This document shows positions 1 to 12,355 of a DNA stretch of 64,000 nucleotides, in pieces. The DNA lies in NCBI GenBank assembly GCA_023374025.1, contig SIJG01000021.1, forward strand, positions 58,237-122,236. Direction: 5' to 3'. Positions within the stretch are counted from its first letter, which is position 1. Every line of letters begins with the position of its first letter. The DNA is from Heterodera schachtii. Its lineage: Eukaryota > Nematoda > Chromadorea > Rhabditida > Heteroderidae. The notes below the pieces were generated by a model, which was not told where the DNA came from, ran no database searches, and saw only the letters and a program-made list of their open reading frames with translations. Position numbers and translations under genes: made by a program.

Positions 1-73
1 ATATTTTTTAAATTTTTTCCTTTTAACTCCAATTTTCTTCACTAATTTTTCACTCAGACCCCTATTCTTACCA

Positions 74-205
74 GTGCTTGTTTTTCCCGGTTCCCGGTTG
101 CCCTACCGGGACCGGGACCGGGACCTGAGCTTTTCAAAATCCGGGACCGGGAACCGGGACCTCGGATGACCGGGAATTCCCGGTCCCGGTCCCGCTGCAC
201 TCTAC
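74..205. mobile_element. Possible short MITE with CCGGGA-word ends
   Basis: About 130 bp built almost entirely of CCGGGA/TCCCGG words, bounded by CAGTGC on the left and GCACTCTA on the right, a weak inverted pair. No matching 8-bp flanks could be found. The style matches the word-filled hAT-like elements elsewhere in the window, so it is probably a decayed member. Confidence 0.35.
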
Positions 206-1530
206 TAGTTATGATCCATAAACTTGGGCTGGCGCCGAAACGGCGGCGCCGAAACGACCTAGTCCTAAGAAAATTAGAGTCCCGTTATATGTCCTAGGAA
301 CCGGGATCCCGCATCGGCACGGCCAGTCCTTCAGCAAATTTTTTCGGAAAAAAAAGCGTTTTTGAAAAAAATGTTCGTCAAATTCGTTGTTGAAATCCAC
401 TCGCAAAATTGCCGCTGACCCCTCCCCCCGACTCCTTCGCAAAAATTCCGGTTGATCCACCCATTTTTTTATATGTTTCTGATTTTTAAAAGCATTTTCA
501 AATTAATTTTATTAAGATTTCTCGTTTTTCGATTCCCGATTCGAGAAATTTCTCGGGTTTTTTAGGCCTCGGTTCTCGTATAGATTTCTCGTGGTAGTTT
601 CTCGGTGTTCATTTCTCGGTCTCTGTTCACGATTCTCGGTAAAAACACATTTCTCGCACAGCCCCTATTGATCGGGACAGCAATTAATTTTTAATTTCGT
701 CTGTCAATTTAAGCTCTTTGGATTGCTGAAAGTTCCGCAGATTTGGTAATTCATATAAAAACAATCTCAGCAGGAGTAATTAAGCATTAATTAGGCGTTG
801 GCACTGAATCGCTGTCTCGAATTCGGCTTTAAAAAACTGTGCCGTCTTTTGTTCTCCGGGAATCGCGTTTTCATCTGGTTCTTCACCAGTTCCCTGTACG
901 CCCTCGGCTATGTCGTATTCATCAAACCCCTCCTGTACAGCAGCCTTTTCTTCACCTGGTTCTTCGACCCGTTCGTTGGTTATCCAACGGCTGATGAGCA
1001 ACAACAGCAAGAGGAAGTGGGCATTAAAAAGTTTAAAAAGTGCCAAAATGGATGCTAATCAATAAAATCCCAAAATGGACGCGAAAAACTAAAAAGTCTT
1101 AACCAAATGTGAAATAAGTGTAATAAAACTAAGTCAAAACATTTAAAATGCATAAAAGAAGTTTTATAATTTCGTTCAAATTATTAGCATTTTTCATGCT
1201 AAATTCCAAACATTTAACTGGTACAGCCTAAAAAGTTTTTGTGAAATATATTAATTTAAGTACGAATATTGGTGGCACCCCTGGCACAATTGTCTGGTTG
1301 CATTTTTGAGTCCGTTCATTTATTTGGTGTTTGCCCTTAAACTTTTCTACGATGTTCGGGCGAATCGCAGAGAGTTTGGCGTTTCGGTTTCCGAAATGGA
1401 TTCAGCACAAATACGGGTCATTATCCATTTTTTTTAATAGAAAACTAAAAATTTGTCGATTAAAGAATAATTTTTTTGGATTTGGAAATTTAAAATTCTT
1501 TTCATTCCAAATTACTTTGTTTCTTACATA

Positions 1531-2599
1531 CCGTATATGCTCTAATTATAGCCCATGGGGGATTATTTTTCAACCTCCTCAGAAAAGGCGAGATAATTAG
1601 AGACTGCGTGATTAATAGAGACTGTGGGATTATTTTTCGACTGATTTATTAATGAAAAACATTTTGAAATTTTTTGAACATTTCGCCAAAAAATGTGATC
1701 GCGTCAAAAAAAATTATTTTTTGTTGCATTTTTGTTAAAAAATTTCTGAATTTTGCGTGAAAAAGTGAAAAATTCCAAAGATATTTACAAAACATTGACA
1801 AAACCCTCCAAAATATTCAAATACAATTATGAACCGTTTCCGAAAAATGGGAGTTTGTTTTTAAATTTTGAAAATTTTTCATTTTTGAGCCCGGGAAATT
1901 TACGCTAATTTTTCGAAATTCATAACTCGCGCTTCAGGGTTGGACAATGTTACTGGATAAAGCTTAAAAAATAAAGAAAAATCGGGAGAATTTATTTGTT
2001 TTATTTAATTTTTCTAAATTTTAATTTTTGAGAAAAAATTCAGCACTCAATTCTGAAAAGAGGGGTGTATTTTTCTTTTTTCAGTTGTTTTTTAGGGGTA
2101 TATTTTTCGTTTGTTGAAATCCCGAATTAGGGGTGTATTCAACAAAAAATTTTAACCGTTTTTCGCCAAAAAATTACCATCTTTGCCATTTTTGTCTCCA
2201 TTTTCAAAAATATGGTAAAATGGGGGTCCGGCGGTGCCGATAGGCGCCGCCGGGAAAATTTTTGAATATTATTTTTTGAAGGAAATTTTAACAATAAAAC
2301 TTGGGGATTCTGAGGTATCATTATGAGGGGGAGGGGGTCAGGTTCGGATCCCGGTGAAGTACCTAAGTGATTTTTCGGCTGTATTATTTTTTCATGTTCA
2401 TTAAACATTTAAATGAGTTTCGATTTTAATTTTTATTAAATTAAAAAAAAATTATTTTTTCGAAAAATTAAAAATTCTATTTATCCCCCATGGGGGGTAA
2501 ATGGAGACTGGGTGATTATTTTTTAAACTCCTCAGAAAGGGGGGATAATTGGAGACTGCGATATTAATAGAGACTGGGCTATAATTAGAGCATATACGG
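1531..2599. mobile_element. TA-flanked MITE inside an Srt intron
   Basis: A 1,069-bp element with terminal inverted repeats CCGTATATGCTCTAATTATA at both ends, flanked by TA on each side. Srt copy C has the same intron without it: TTCTTACATATTTAGATATT near 20000 is continuous there, which fixes both breakpoints and shows a TA target duplication, typical of Tc1/mariner-like elements. There is no transposase frame. Inside lie the GC hairpin (2228-2253) and AGGGGTGTATTTTT motifs shared with hAT MITEs, so it may itself host a nested insertion. Confidence 0.85.
2228..2253. repeat. GC-rich dispersed hairpin
   Basis: CCGGCGGTGCC-GATA-GGCGCCGCCGG, an 11-bp stem with one G-T pair, in otherwise AT-rich DNA. 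Further full or degenerate copies were read at 231-250, 4243-4268, 8306-8329, 9291-9316, 10315-10337, 18285-18309, 28981-29003, 53843-53863, 55231-55256, 55739-55764 and 62338-62362. Confidence 0.8.
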
Positions 2600-3259
2600 T
2601 ATTTAGATATTTATCCAAATTCTACTCAAAACCTTAATCTTTTTCTCTTAAATAATTTTTTAAAATTAATTTAATTTGTTTTTTAAATCAATTTTTTACT
2701 TGTTTTTAGATTTTTGTCCAAGTTATGCTGATCTCAGCAATGAATTTGTTCGGAAGCTTGATTTACATATACTTTCAAAAGCATGAAGTTGACCAATGGG
2801 TGATGACGCTTGCTGAGTTTAACTGGTCAAAAATAAGTTCAATGAAAAAGCAACTCCAATTTTTGAATTTAGGTTACATATACATGGTAAGGCAATTTAA
2901 CAGCGTTTTAACATGCCAAATATTTGCATTGATGAACTTTTTAAAAATTAGGAACAATTTTTTGGTTAATTTGAGGCTTTCCGCCTGTCATTTATTTGAC
3001 GCTAAACAAAACAATCCGCACGGACTGCCGCCTGCTGTACATGAAACTGTTCAACCGACACCGTATCGGCCATATTGGAGGGGTTACTGTCGTCCGACCC
3101 ATTTTAAACCCATCCAACTGAATTGTTCAACCGATGAATTCTTGAAGATTGAGCAAAATAACCTGAACAGAGAGATTCAGTGTGACAAAAATTTGATTTT
3201 CTTTCATAAAAATTCACGAATTGAAGACGCCAATAAGTTGTTCAGGGAGTTGTGCATGT

Positions 3260-4090
3260 AGAGCATTTGAAGTTAGAAGGCATACGCAATCGGAGAAAAA
3301 CCCAGTTATTTCGTCTAAAAAGATTTAAAAAAAGTGAAACAAAACTAGGGTTTACTTCTCGAGAAGAAGCTAACTTTGGCTGAACAATTAGCGGCGCCAA
3401 ACTGAAAGTGCCATCTGCGTATGCAACAGGTGGTACACTTAGGTTTTGTATTCATATGATTGACAAAAATATTTGTGAGAAAGAATTCATTTGTGGGTGA
3501 AAACATCTAACCAGACTAAAACGACCCCCTGGAACGAAATCGTAAAGAACACTTACAGAATTGACTTTCTTCTGAAGGCTTGGGATGGCGAAAATTGCGA
3601 GGATGGGTAAAAAAATAAACTAAAAATTCAATGAAATTTGAAAGTTTTTGAAATTTTTTTAAAATTCGGAAATAAATATTATTGTATGAAATACCTTGGG
3701 TAAAACAAATTTAAACAAAAACAATTAATTTCTCAATTGAGAGCATTCTCATCTGTTACCTTGCCCTGCTTCAACGAGGCAATCATTTGGACAAAAGCGG
3801 AAATTCAAAAGTTAAGAGAAAATTCATCATTGGCGCTAAAATAGTAAATTTTGCGTACCTAATTAATAAGTTTATAAATTATAGGTTTTTCACATTTTTT
3901 CTGAACATATGCTAAGAAGAAAGAGGCTCAAAATAGCATTTTTATGTTAAAATATTAAATAAAAAATAAGCCGAGAAAAGAAAGAAACCTAGAAAATTCT
4001 TTTAAACCTAAAATAAAAATAATATTAATATAATTGGCACATGCGCAGGAGAAGGACGTGAAAAGATGGGGCCGATTGGTTGATTAGGAT
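3260..4090. other. Intergenic stretch with a shared unknown fragment
   Basis: No recognisable gene. Positions about 3530-3850 are repeated in the same orientation at 13740-13980: a segment ending GCGAGGATGGG-taaaa, then a second one near 3738-3840 that is open in two frames. This looks like two exons of one unknown gene present twice, or a dispersed repeat. Nothing else is evident. Confidence 0.35.
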
Positions 4091-4098
4091 AGATTTAT

Positions 4099-4485
4099 CA
4101 AGGGCGTAGGCAGGGGGGGGGGGGCTGGGGGGGCTAAAGCCCCCCCCCCCGAAACCCAAAAAGTAAAAAATTTTCAGTAGATTTTTTTTAAATTTTAAGC
4201 AATTTTCTTAATAAAATCGCATTAAAATACTCAAAAATTTTCCCGGCGGCGCCTATCGGCACCGCCGGACCCCCATTTTACCATATTTTTGAAAAATGGA
4301 GGCCAAAATGGCAAAAAATATTAATTTTTTGGCGAAAAATTTTGTAAAATACACCCCATAATTCGGGATTTCAAAAAACCAAAAATACACCCCTAAAAAT
4401 CGACTTAAAAAGGAAAAATACACCCCTAAAAATCGACTTTTTGACTTCAGCCCCCCCCAAAGCCAAGGGTCTGGCTACGCCCTTG
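4099..4485. mobile_element. hAT MITE, TSD AGATTTAT
   Basis: A 387-bp element whose ends are CAAGGGCGTAG and CTACGCCCTTG, flanked on both sides by the exact 8-bp duplication AGATTTAT (4091-4098 and 4486-4493). Next to the ends are G-runs and C-runs that can pair. Inside are the GC hairpin (4243-4268) and two ACACCCCTAAAAATCGAC words. An 8-bp duplication with this TIR style is characteristic of hAT elements. No transposase is encoded. Confidence 0.9.
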
Positions 4486-4489
4486 AGAT

Positions 4490-5130
4490 TTATCCATAAG
4501 TCTGAGCATTGTTTCCCATTTTGAAATTCAATGGGTTTTGGATAATTTGTCGAGTCTAAGCTTTTTTTTATCATCAACAAGGAGTTTACACCCCATAAAT
4601 GGCAATTTCCTTTAATTATTTGATAATTTGCTTTTAACTACTTTGATTTCCTTCTCAAGCATGGATCAAACCAATTCATTTATCTTTTCCACCCCCTCCC
4701 CTCGAAACAAATTAAATTAATTAAATGGATTTATTTTTTAGCTTTCATCGTCATCATTAATAGCAGCCAAAATAAATTTGGCTCATTTTGAATTTTTCAC
4801 CCGGCCCCTTTTATTCATTCTCTTTGAAAATTTTAATTTTTTTAAAAATTCTTTTTCAATTAATCCTTGTGCTTTTCATCTTTTCATTTCGTAATTCCGA
4901 CATTTTATTCATTTATTTTTTGCTTTTTTCATCAGTCATTCATTATTATTAATTAACTGCATTTTAAAAATATAAAAAATAATTCTTCTGCCTATTCATC
5001 TTAGAGAATCAATCGCACAAATTGTTCAAATTTTTTACAGATGAATAATTATTAAAAAAAAAGATTTTATTTAACAAAGATCTTTGTTCATTATTTCCAA
5101 TTATTATTCATTTACAAGGACAATTTAAGC
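4490..5130. other. AT-rich intergenic DNA
   Basis: No gene seen. Part of 4800-5100 (TTTTTCATCAGTCATTC and neighbours) resembles dispersed repeats at 15275-15690 and 58760-59260. Confidence 0.4.
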
Positions 5131-5133
5131 GCA

Positions 5134-5345
5134 TTGAATGGAGAAAATGCGGCGGAAATGCTTTACTCGGGAAAGGCAACACAACAACCACAAATTATTG
5201 GCAAAACGGAGGTTGATCAACAAAAAGACACCATGGCAAACAACAAAATACACAAGAAGAAAATATTTGGAGGGAATTGGCACGGCTGCGGGGATGATGG
5301 AGCAGAGGGAAGAGGAGCAGTGTTCAGCAGAAGAGGTAAGGGACA
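5134..5345 (+). pseudogene. Third copy of the sequence next to the POU fragment
   Basis: The stretch around CACCATGGCAAACAACAAAA through GCAGTGTTCAGCAGAAGAGG matches the part of the inverted-repeat arms (12480-12590 and 17105-17215) that lies just 5' of the POU-like fragment. Here the POU part itself is missing: the match ends after GGTAAGGGACAGC. Best read as a partial copy. Confidence 0.5.
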
Positions 5346-5373
5346 GCTTTCTTAAGAAATACAGTAGTTTTTG

Positions 5374-5960
5374 AAGACACCAAAATGAAAGTGCTCATAT
5401 CTCAGCGGCTATAAGTCATAGATCCACCATTCAAAAGGCAAATCGGTAGTAAATTTATGCTCTTTCCAAAGAGCCTACTCAAAATTTCCAAAAACAATTT
5501 TCCCAACCCCTAGGAATTTTTTTCTAAAATTTCCGCGATTTTCAGTGTATTTTCGGATGTCCAGATCACCATGAAGGAGTGATCTGATCAAGCTGGTATA
5601 AAAGACTTTTTTGATCAGCATCAAAGTTGTGTTAGCATGAATTATTTCAGATTTTTCTGTGCTCTCAAATTCCAGATTCAAAAAGTGGTCCTAAAGATAT
5701 GACCACCCCTAAAAAGGGAGTGCAGTTGGTAAAATGGTTTATGACCAATAATAACAATTATGAAAGGGTTAATGATTGGCATCATTAGAAAGCCCACAAA
5801 AAATGTACAAGAAATGTGAAAAATATATACACAATATACATCAAATTGAGATTTTATAATCAATTTAAAACAAATTTTACAAAATTTTAAGTGGTCCTAA
5901 AGATATGACCATGACTGAATGATAGCATAATATAAATAATAGCCCGTTTTAATATTAAAA
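5374..5960. repeat. Dispersed repeat related to the MULE-type interior
   Basis: Matches the interior of the element at 57124-58184 (for example AAGGAGTGATCTGATCAAG and GACTTTTTTGATCAGCA). Within it, AGTGGTCCTAAAGATATGAC occurs twice, near 5685 and 5889, as direct repeats about 205 bp apart. No coding sense seen. Confidence 0.6.
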
Positions 5961-7000
5961 AAATTCCATGAACGGAAATAGGAATTTTAAATAAAAAAGG
6001 ATCTAACAATAATTTGAAAAAACGAATTAGATTGGTAAAAAATAAGAAAAATTTTGGAAGAAAATCCTAGAGAGTTAGTACGTATTTTTAAACCAAATTT
6101 CTGCTTAATCCGCCACTGCCATCCGTCAAAGGAACATTAAATTAAAATTTTTCAAATGAAAATTGCTTAAAAATTAATTTAACGATGATTAGATGAGAAT
6201 TGGCAAATGTTGAATTTTTATGCAAATAATTAAAAGCAAAATTACATTCGCAATTAAAAAAACCATTTGACTGAAAAATTAAAATATTTAAATTTCATAA
6301 TTCTTTTGAATTAGAGTTTTTAATTATTCCATATGATAAAATGTTAAAAATAAATAATATTTCTCTTTTGTTTCCCGATCAATGTGCAAATATTTTAGCC
6401 ATTTTAGCAATTTAATTGAAATTTAATCATTTGAATTAATTCCATAGAAAATATTCCCGTAAAAATTCTTTGCGGTTTTATGGCAATTAAAAAAGCCATT
6501 TGTACAAATGAACAATCGAATTTTTTGCCATAAATCATCCGCAAAAGCATTCATTTTCAAGATGTATACCATCTCAAAATTTAACCATTTGAGCTTGGCC
6601 AGGGATTAATGTTCAGAGTTGTAGGGACCTTTGCTTTGGGAAAACCGGGACCTGCTGGATTTCCAAGCGTTGGCCGTTTGATTAATTTGTAAGTCACTTT
6701 GTCCGTTTTGTTGTCTGTCTTAGTCTCCGATTCGTCCAAATATGTATAATTGATAATAAAAAAAAACTTTGTTGCAAAATTTCATTAAAATTAACTAAAA
6801 ATTTCAGAAAATAAAATATAAAAATTCTAAAGACTCTTTCTATGGGTTTTTGGGTGCAAAGATAAAAATTTCGAACAACATAAATAAAACTTTTAATCTT
6901 TATTTTTTCTGATTATAAATTTGTTTTACCAAATTTAAAAAACCTCACAATTCTGCAATGGAATGCCAAAATTTAATTCAACATTATTAGCGCATATTAT
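5960..7000. other. AT-rich intergenic DNA
   Basis: No gene recognised. A short GC-richer patch at 6590-6690 has no convincing frame. Confidence 0.35.
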
Positions 7001-8699
7001 TTTTTAGCAAATAAAAATCCGGTTATTTTGCTCGATCTTCAGGAATTCATCGGGTGAGAAGCAACGCCTTCTCTGCCGTTGGATGGCATTAAATTGGGTC
7101 GGACGACAGTAACCCCTCCAATATGGCCGATACGGTTTCGCTTGAACAGTTTCATGTACAGTAGGCGGCAGTCCGCGCGGATTGTTTTGTTTAGTGTCAA
7201 ATAAATGACAGGCGGAAAGCCTTAAATTAACCACAAAAATTCTAATGAACTGCCTGAAAACTGGGTAGAGAGATTAGTTTGATGACAGATTTTGTCCAAA
7301 ACGGAAAAATTTCGATGAATTTTTGGAGTACAATATGGCATCATTTTAAAGCTCTATGTGTTCTCCATATTTGCATGTCAAAATTGAAAGGAATCATTCA
7401 AACGTAAAAAAGTTTTGCACGCGGCGAAAAAGTTAATTTTAATGTTTTTGGCCATAACTTTTTGTAAACTGACGAAATTTTTTTTAATTTTGGTGGCTAA
7501 TAGAGAACCTTAAGAGCTACCGAATGATACTAAAAATATTTAATTTGGTTGCTAATATGAAAAGTTATTAGCAACGACGCCGAACTGGACGGCTCCCGTT
7601 AAAATACCGTACCATGCAAATGCAACCTAAATTCAAAATTTGGCGTTATTTTTTCATTGAATTTATTTTTGACCAGATAAACTCAGCAAAAACAATCATC
7701 CATTGCACAACTTCATGGCTATGAAAGTATGCGTAAATAGAGCAAGTCAATGTGTTCATTGAGGAGATCAGCAGAACTTGGATAAAAACCTGAAAATTTT
7801 AATTAATTTTTATTAAAATTAAAACAAAAATTTTTACAAAAGTTCCATTTATCCCCCCTCCCCCCTGGGGAATCAATGGAGAGTGGGGGATTATTAGAGA
7901 AAACATGGTAAATTGATTTGAAAAAATAATTAAATTAAATTTTTAAAATCATTAAGAGAAAATGTTTAAGATTTCGTATATTAAAAAAGGATAAATTTTA
8001 TATACCCGTATTTGTGTTGAATCCAATTCGGAAACCAAAACGCCAAACTCTCTGCGACTCGCCCGAACATCGTAGAAAAGTTTAAGGGCAAACCCCTCCC
8101 AACGTTCCCAAAAAGTTTTTTTGGAAAAACCGCGCACAAAAAAAGCAATTTAAAAGAAAAAAATTTAAGAGAATTGTCAATTTATTAAAACAATAAAAAT
8201 CGAATTTTTTTATTTATTTGGTGGTTTTAAATGAGATTGTTATAAATTTTTACCAAAAATTACAAATTTTGCGATTCTTGGGCCAATTTTTTAAGAAAAA
8301 TAGGTCCGGCGGCGCTGATAGGCGCCGTCATTGTTTCAAACGAAAAATATGACAGTTGACTGATTTTGTTCGCAATTTTATGATGTTTTAAAAAATGAGG
8401 ATTTTTCATTCCAAATGAGGATTTTTTGAGGTATTTTAGTGGCAAATGAGGATTTTTTATGGCTGAAATGAGGATTTTCAAAATTTTGAGATCGAAACCC
8501 TGGTTTACAGATATTGCAATCAAATTATTAATTTCTGAGTTTTTATAGTATTTAAAAAGAGGATATGAGCGCCAGGAAAAATTTTGGGTTTTCATGAAAA
8601 TTATATAAAATTTCTTGTTTTATGCAATTTAAGTGCTTAAAATTTATTTCTATTACACCTTTTTTACATTTGGTTAAACCCTTTTAGTTTTTCGAATCT

Positions 8700-8790
8700 A
8701 TTTTGGCATTTTTAGATTGGCACCTATTTTGGCATTTTTAGATTAGCACCTATTTTGGCATTTTTAGATTAGCACCTATTTTGGCATTTT
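8700..8790. repeat. 26-bp tandem repeat, about 3 copies
   Basis: The unit TATTTTGGCATTTTTAGATT plus RGCACC is repeated just downstream (on the minus strand) of Srt copy B exon 3. Copy D has a different 40-bp duplication at the equivalent place (27560-27630). Confidence 0.75.
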
Positions 8791-9040
8791 TTGACTTTTT
8801 GAATGCCCACCTCCTCTTGCTGTTGTATCTCATCAGCAGTGTGATAACCGACGAGCGGGTCAAAGAACCAGCCGAAGAAAAGGCTGCTGTACAAGACGGG
8901 TTTAGAGAACAGTGCACAGTAGAGGGCGTACAGGGAACAAGCGAAAAGCCATGCGTAAATGCGATGGCCGGAGAACAAAAGACGGCACAGTTTGGCGAAG
9001 CCGAGTTCGAGACAGCGATTCAGTGCCAGCACCTAATTAC

Positions 9041-9640
9041 TAGTGATGCTCGAGACCAAAAATTTCCCGAGACCAAGACTTGACCCCGAGACCGAAACTC
9101 GACCCCGAAACCCGAGGTCGAAAACCCCGAGACCGAGACCCAAAAAAACCCGAGACTTTTTCAAAAAATTTTCTTATTCGCTTAAAAATCGTTTTAAAAA
9201 ATTTTTGAGTCTCCTAACCAATTTTGGGTTTTTTAAATATTGATTCAATTAGTTTTTGAGTCAATTGAAAAATAAAGTGTATTTGGAGCTCCGGCGGTGC
9301 CGATAGGCGCTGCCGGGGAAAATTTTGAAATTTTTAGTGCATTTTGTGAACAGATTTATAAATTTGTATTGAATTTCCATAGAAAAAGGGGAATATTTTT
9401 GAAAATTTAGAAGAAAATAAAACTGCATAGAGGGGAACTGACCCAACGCATAAATTAGGAACAGAACCAAGAGCACAACCACTAGGCCACTCATGTGTGA
9501 CAAACAAAAAGTTACCAAAAAATATAATATTAAATATTCATTATGGGTGTAAAATGTCCGGTCTTAAAAGTCTCGAAGACCGAGACTGAAAACCCGAGAC
9601 CGAGACCAAAAAAACCCGAGACTTTTCTCGAGTCGAAACA
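9041..9640. mobile_element. hAT-like element with CGAGAC-word ends
   Basis: Begins TAGTGATGCTCGAGACC 9 bp upstream (minus sense) of Srt exon 3, then runs through CCGAGAC words, the GC hairpin (9291-9316) and more CGAGAC words. About 30 bp of the Srt exon edge (CAGCGATTCAGTGCC and following) is repeated at 9640-9667, so the element is bracketed by a longer direct repeat than a normal 8-bp duplication. Related insertions sit at the equivalent site in copy D (27892) and copy F (54119). Confidence 0.6.
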
Positions 9641-11502
9641 GCGATTCAGTGCCAACACCTAATTACTGCATAATTATTACTGCCATGATGAGACATTATT
9701 GTTTTCATTAATTACCAAATCAGCGGAAGTTTCAGCAATCCAAAAAACTTAAACGGAGAGAGAAAATTGGTAATTAAAAATTAATTGTCGATGAGCCAAC
9801 CATTCTATTAGGGATTTTTTTGATGCCCATCCCCGACGGGGATGCGTGCGGGGGATCCCTGTTCCTGGGACAGAAAAATGTGGACTCCGAGATTCACCCC
9901 CGGTCACCGTACTGCGCCCCCGGCGCCAACCCTACTGTACCTGTCACCGCCACGCCGACCAAATACATCAGTGTGGGACTCGAGCAGAAAACGCCGTAAG
10001 CCAACCGCTGAAGAAGCCGAGAATCTACAAAATGCCCAAGTCGGCGATGCCGATTTGGAAGAGCAATTTGTAGCAGGAGTTTTCGTGAAAATGCTTCCAA
10101 ATGGAGTACATGCACGGCACATACAGAACCAAAGGCAATTTTTGTATTTTATTGTTCTGTATGTTACCAGGATGTGTTGGAAGGCCGATTCGGATTGCCA
10201 ATTTCCTGCATTTTTGGGGCTCGAAAATCCGCTTCAAAATGCCGAATTTTCAAGAAAAGGCCGGAAATTTTCGACAATTTCTATGGGATTGGCATATTTC
10301 CAAAATGTAATCTCCGGGGAGCCGATAGGCGCCGTGCAAAGAGTCAAATTTCTCGGGTTTTTTTGTGATTCCTTTTTCGCTTCTTGAGTTCATTCTCGAT
10401 CTCGGTCTCCGGAAAAATGCCAGTGTTTAAAATACCAATTATTGTGTTGATTACTCACATAATAAATGGCACAGAGTACGCATTTGGCAATTCCTCCGGC
10501 CACAAATTGCCGCCGTCGCTCCAATGGGACGGAGTCAATGGGAAACGCCGTGCAATTGTAAAGCCGTTCATATTCGGCATGGCGGAACAGGAACAGCTCC
10601 ATCAATCAGTGAAATTTGACCCTATCAAACATAATATTTGGCTAATAAAATTAAATTTTTATTCTCGTTGCTATGGTTAACCAAAATTGATGCACTTAAA
10701 CTCGAACAAAATAAATGTAATCAAATGCCTTAAATGTTTGAGGTTTTCGTAATTGAGAAGCAGTTTCCAAAAAAATTTGAAATTCGCATTCACACTGCTT
10801 TTGTTTTAGACTCCGCTAGCCTTTAAGTTTTTAGGAAATTTAACAAAAATTACAAAAAGTTTGATCACTAAAAGGTAAAAAAATTTTCCATAAGTATGTT
10901 AAAATAATAATTTTTTTAGAATTGAATAGAATAATAGTTTATTGAAACAAAGATCATTTATTTTAGTTTAGTTGACTTATAGTATTTGGGCCCATAATTA
11001 TGAGTGTATTTTGTAGACGCACGTAACATTCTTTTATTTGTCCCACTTTTTTACTGGCAATTAACAGTGATTCTCAATTTTGTACAAATTAATGAGGCTA
11101 CTTCTAAATCCTTTCTCATTAGGAAGGCTTGGCATTAAAAAAAAAGTGCAATAAAGTTGTAAAGCAATGAAAATGAATAAAAAATGACCTAATTAATATT
11201 TTAAATGTTATCATTATTTATTCAAAAATAAAAATAACCAAAAGAAGGGCATGTGCCACTTACACTTTTGGTGGAAATCAGGTCAAATAAGTAATAATGA
11301 TGAATCAAATGACATTTGGAATAAGAAATGAGATAAGATGGGTTGTTGCATAGAGACAATTGAATTTGAGTTGAAGAAGCGGCGAAGTCAGACCTCCAGC
11401 AAATAAAAATTTGATTTTAGTGGGAGTTGGAGAAAGATTTTTGGGGAGAATATTGGTAAAAAAGTTTTGGTATTTGAGGAAATTGTTGGAGGTCTTGGAG
11501 AA

Positions 11503-12198
11503 CTATTTATTGAAAAGATGGGGATATTGTTTTTTGAGGGATTGTATTTCACGGAGATTTTTATCGGTTGGTGGGAGTAATTTCATTCCTTCATAGTTGA
11601 GGACAATTAATTTTTCAAGAAAAGCCTGGGATTTGGAATTGTCTTGACTGGCTTTATTCTGTTCTGGTTCAACTTCATTAGCGGGAGTTGCGGCATTTGC
11701 CTGTGGGAGCTGCACTGCTGGCGCCACGGGAGCTGGGATTTGTTGACGTTTTCGGACGCGTTCTTCGTACTCCTTCTTGAGCTGTTCTTTGGTCAGCGCC
11801 GGGCGGATGAACAGACGGGCCATGTTCTGTTGGGAACGGAGTCGAGCACGCTCATGCTTCCATCCTCCGAGTGCCACGTGTTGGTGTGTCGGTGTTGGCA
11901 TGACGACCTTGAGTGGGCGTGGTGTTGTTCGCTGCGGGTCGTACCGGCCGAGTCGAAAGACGGCGGTTGGTTCGGCCTCAACTTCAAGGTGGTCCAAGAT
12001 TTTGGTGGTGGCTTCCCTGTCTTCATGAACACGCTCCGATGGGCAAGCGGCATTGCTTTCCGGGAGGCCAATGAACACCAATGTGCGTTGGCGTTCTTGC
12101 TCTGCGAGTGCGGCAGTGATTGGGTCCAGGTCCAGTTCGGGTGCCATTGAACGTTTGGCGGGAGGCGGAGTGATGTTTGCTGCGTTGGTTCGCTTCAG
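11503..12198 (-). mobile_element. LINE ORF1-like insertion in the left arm
   Basis: An ORF on the minus strand runs from within the arm to 11503; the part after MAPELDLDP is specific to the insertion. It encodes LVFIGLPES, then VFRLGRYDP, PRPLKVVMPTP and LFIRPALTKEQLKKEYEERV, ending HLFNK. The order (short beta-rich start, RLG, KV-x-P, then FIRPxLT and a basic helix) resembles ORF1 proteins of non-LTR retrotransposons, which bind RNA. The right arm is uninterrupted at this point (ATCATTATTT joins directly to GCCAAGATTCGAGG), so this is an insertion of about 980 bp. No reverse transcriptase is present. The family call is from memory and moderate. Confidence 0.5.
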
Positions 12199-12355
12199 AT
12201 TCGAGGAATGGAGTCTTGAAAAGAATGTGAAATAAATTCCACTGAAATTTTTAAAATATCGAACGAATAAAAGCAATTACGATATGGAAATTCAAAAATC
12301 AGGCTAAATGTCACGATCATTCGAAATGTCACGAAACATTCTTTTACTTGCTGTC

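Larger units (their letters stand above)
795..3121 (+). pseudogene. Srt chemoreceptor copy A, exons 3-6
   Basis: Nematode serpentine (7TM) chemoreceptor of the Srt family, a sensory membrane receptor. Exon 3 (795-1016) encodes the hallmark LALNRCLE followed by WFFDP; exon 4 (1261-1416) encodes WHPWHN and a TM segment ending KLFYDVRANRREFG; exon 5 (2710-2825) starts IFVQVMLIS; exon 6 (about 2952-3121) encodes GFPPVIYLTLNKTIR. Exons 1-2 would lie left of the window. Exons 3 and 4 match the lengths of the other copies (222 and 156 nt, phase 0). In exon 6 the T-run after the acceptor is 6 T, one more than in copy C, which moves the receptor frame out of register, and the codon before GFPP is TGA. 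The exon 4 donor reads GTCATT where the minus-strand copies have GTAAAT or GTATAT. The intron between exons 4 and 5 carries a 1-kb MITE. Probably a pseudogene. Family call is from remembered Srt motifs. Confidence 0.75.
7040..10602 (-). pseudogene. Srt chemoreceptor copy B, decayed
   Basis: Reads right to left. Exon 1 (10602-10459) is intact, starts MELFLFRHAEYERLYNC and ends at donor GTGAGT. Exon 2 (about 10134-9931) is badly damaged: its acceptor reads TTTG where other copies have TTAG, a TGG codon has become TAG in the LGILW stretch, and about a dozen bases are deleted near GWLSLSG. Exon 3 (9032-8811, 222 nt) is intact. Exon 4 keeps only its 3' half (about 8093-8006, KLFYDVRASRREFG); the 5' half is replaced by unrelated sequence. 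Exon 5 (7789-7674) is open. Exon 6 (about 7237-7040) has TAA before GFPPVIYL. This is clearly a pseudogene of a 7TM receptor, arranged head-to-head with copy C across the large inverted repeat. Confidence 0.8.

Noticed and set aside
2972..2974. TGA in exon 6 as selenocysteine or recoding
   Set aside because: Other copies have TAA, TCA or CCA there, which fits decay or a splice acceptor better.
2725..3261. 178-codon open frame as a gene
   Set aside because: It runs through exon 5, an intron and a shifted exon 6 of Srt copy A; the receptor frame is different.
9842..10387. 181-codon plus-strand open frame as a gene
   Set aside because: It is antisense to decayed Srt exon 2 and its intron; the minus strand carries the receptor motifs.
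11644..12150. 168-codon plus-strand open frame
   Set aside because: It is the shadow of the LINE ORF1-like frame on the minus strand.
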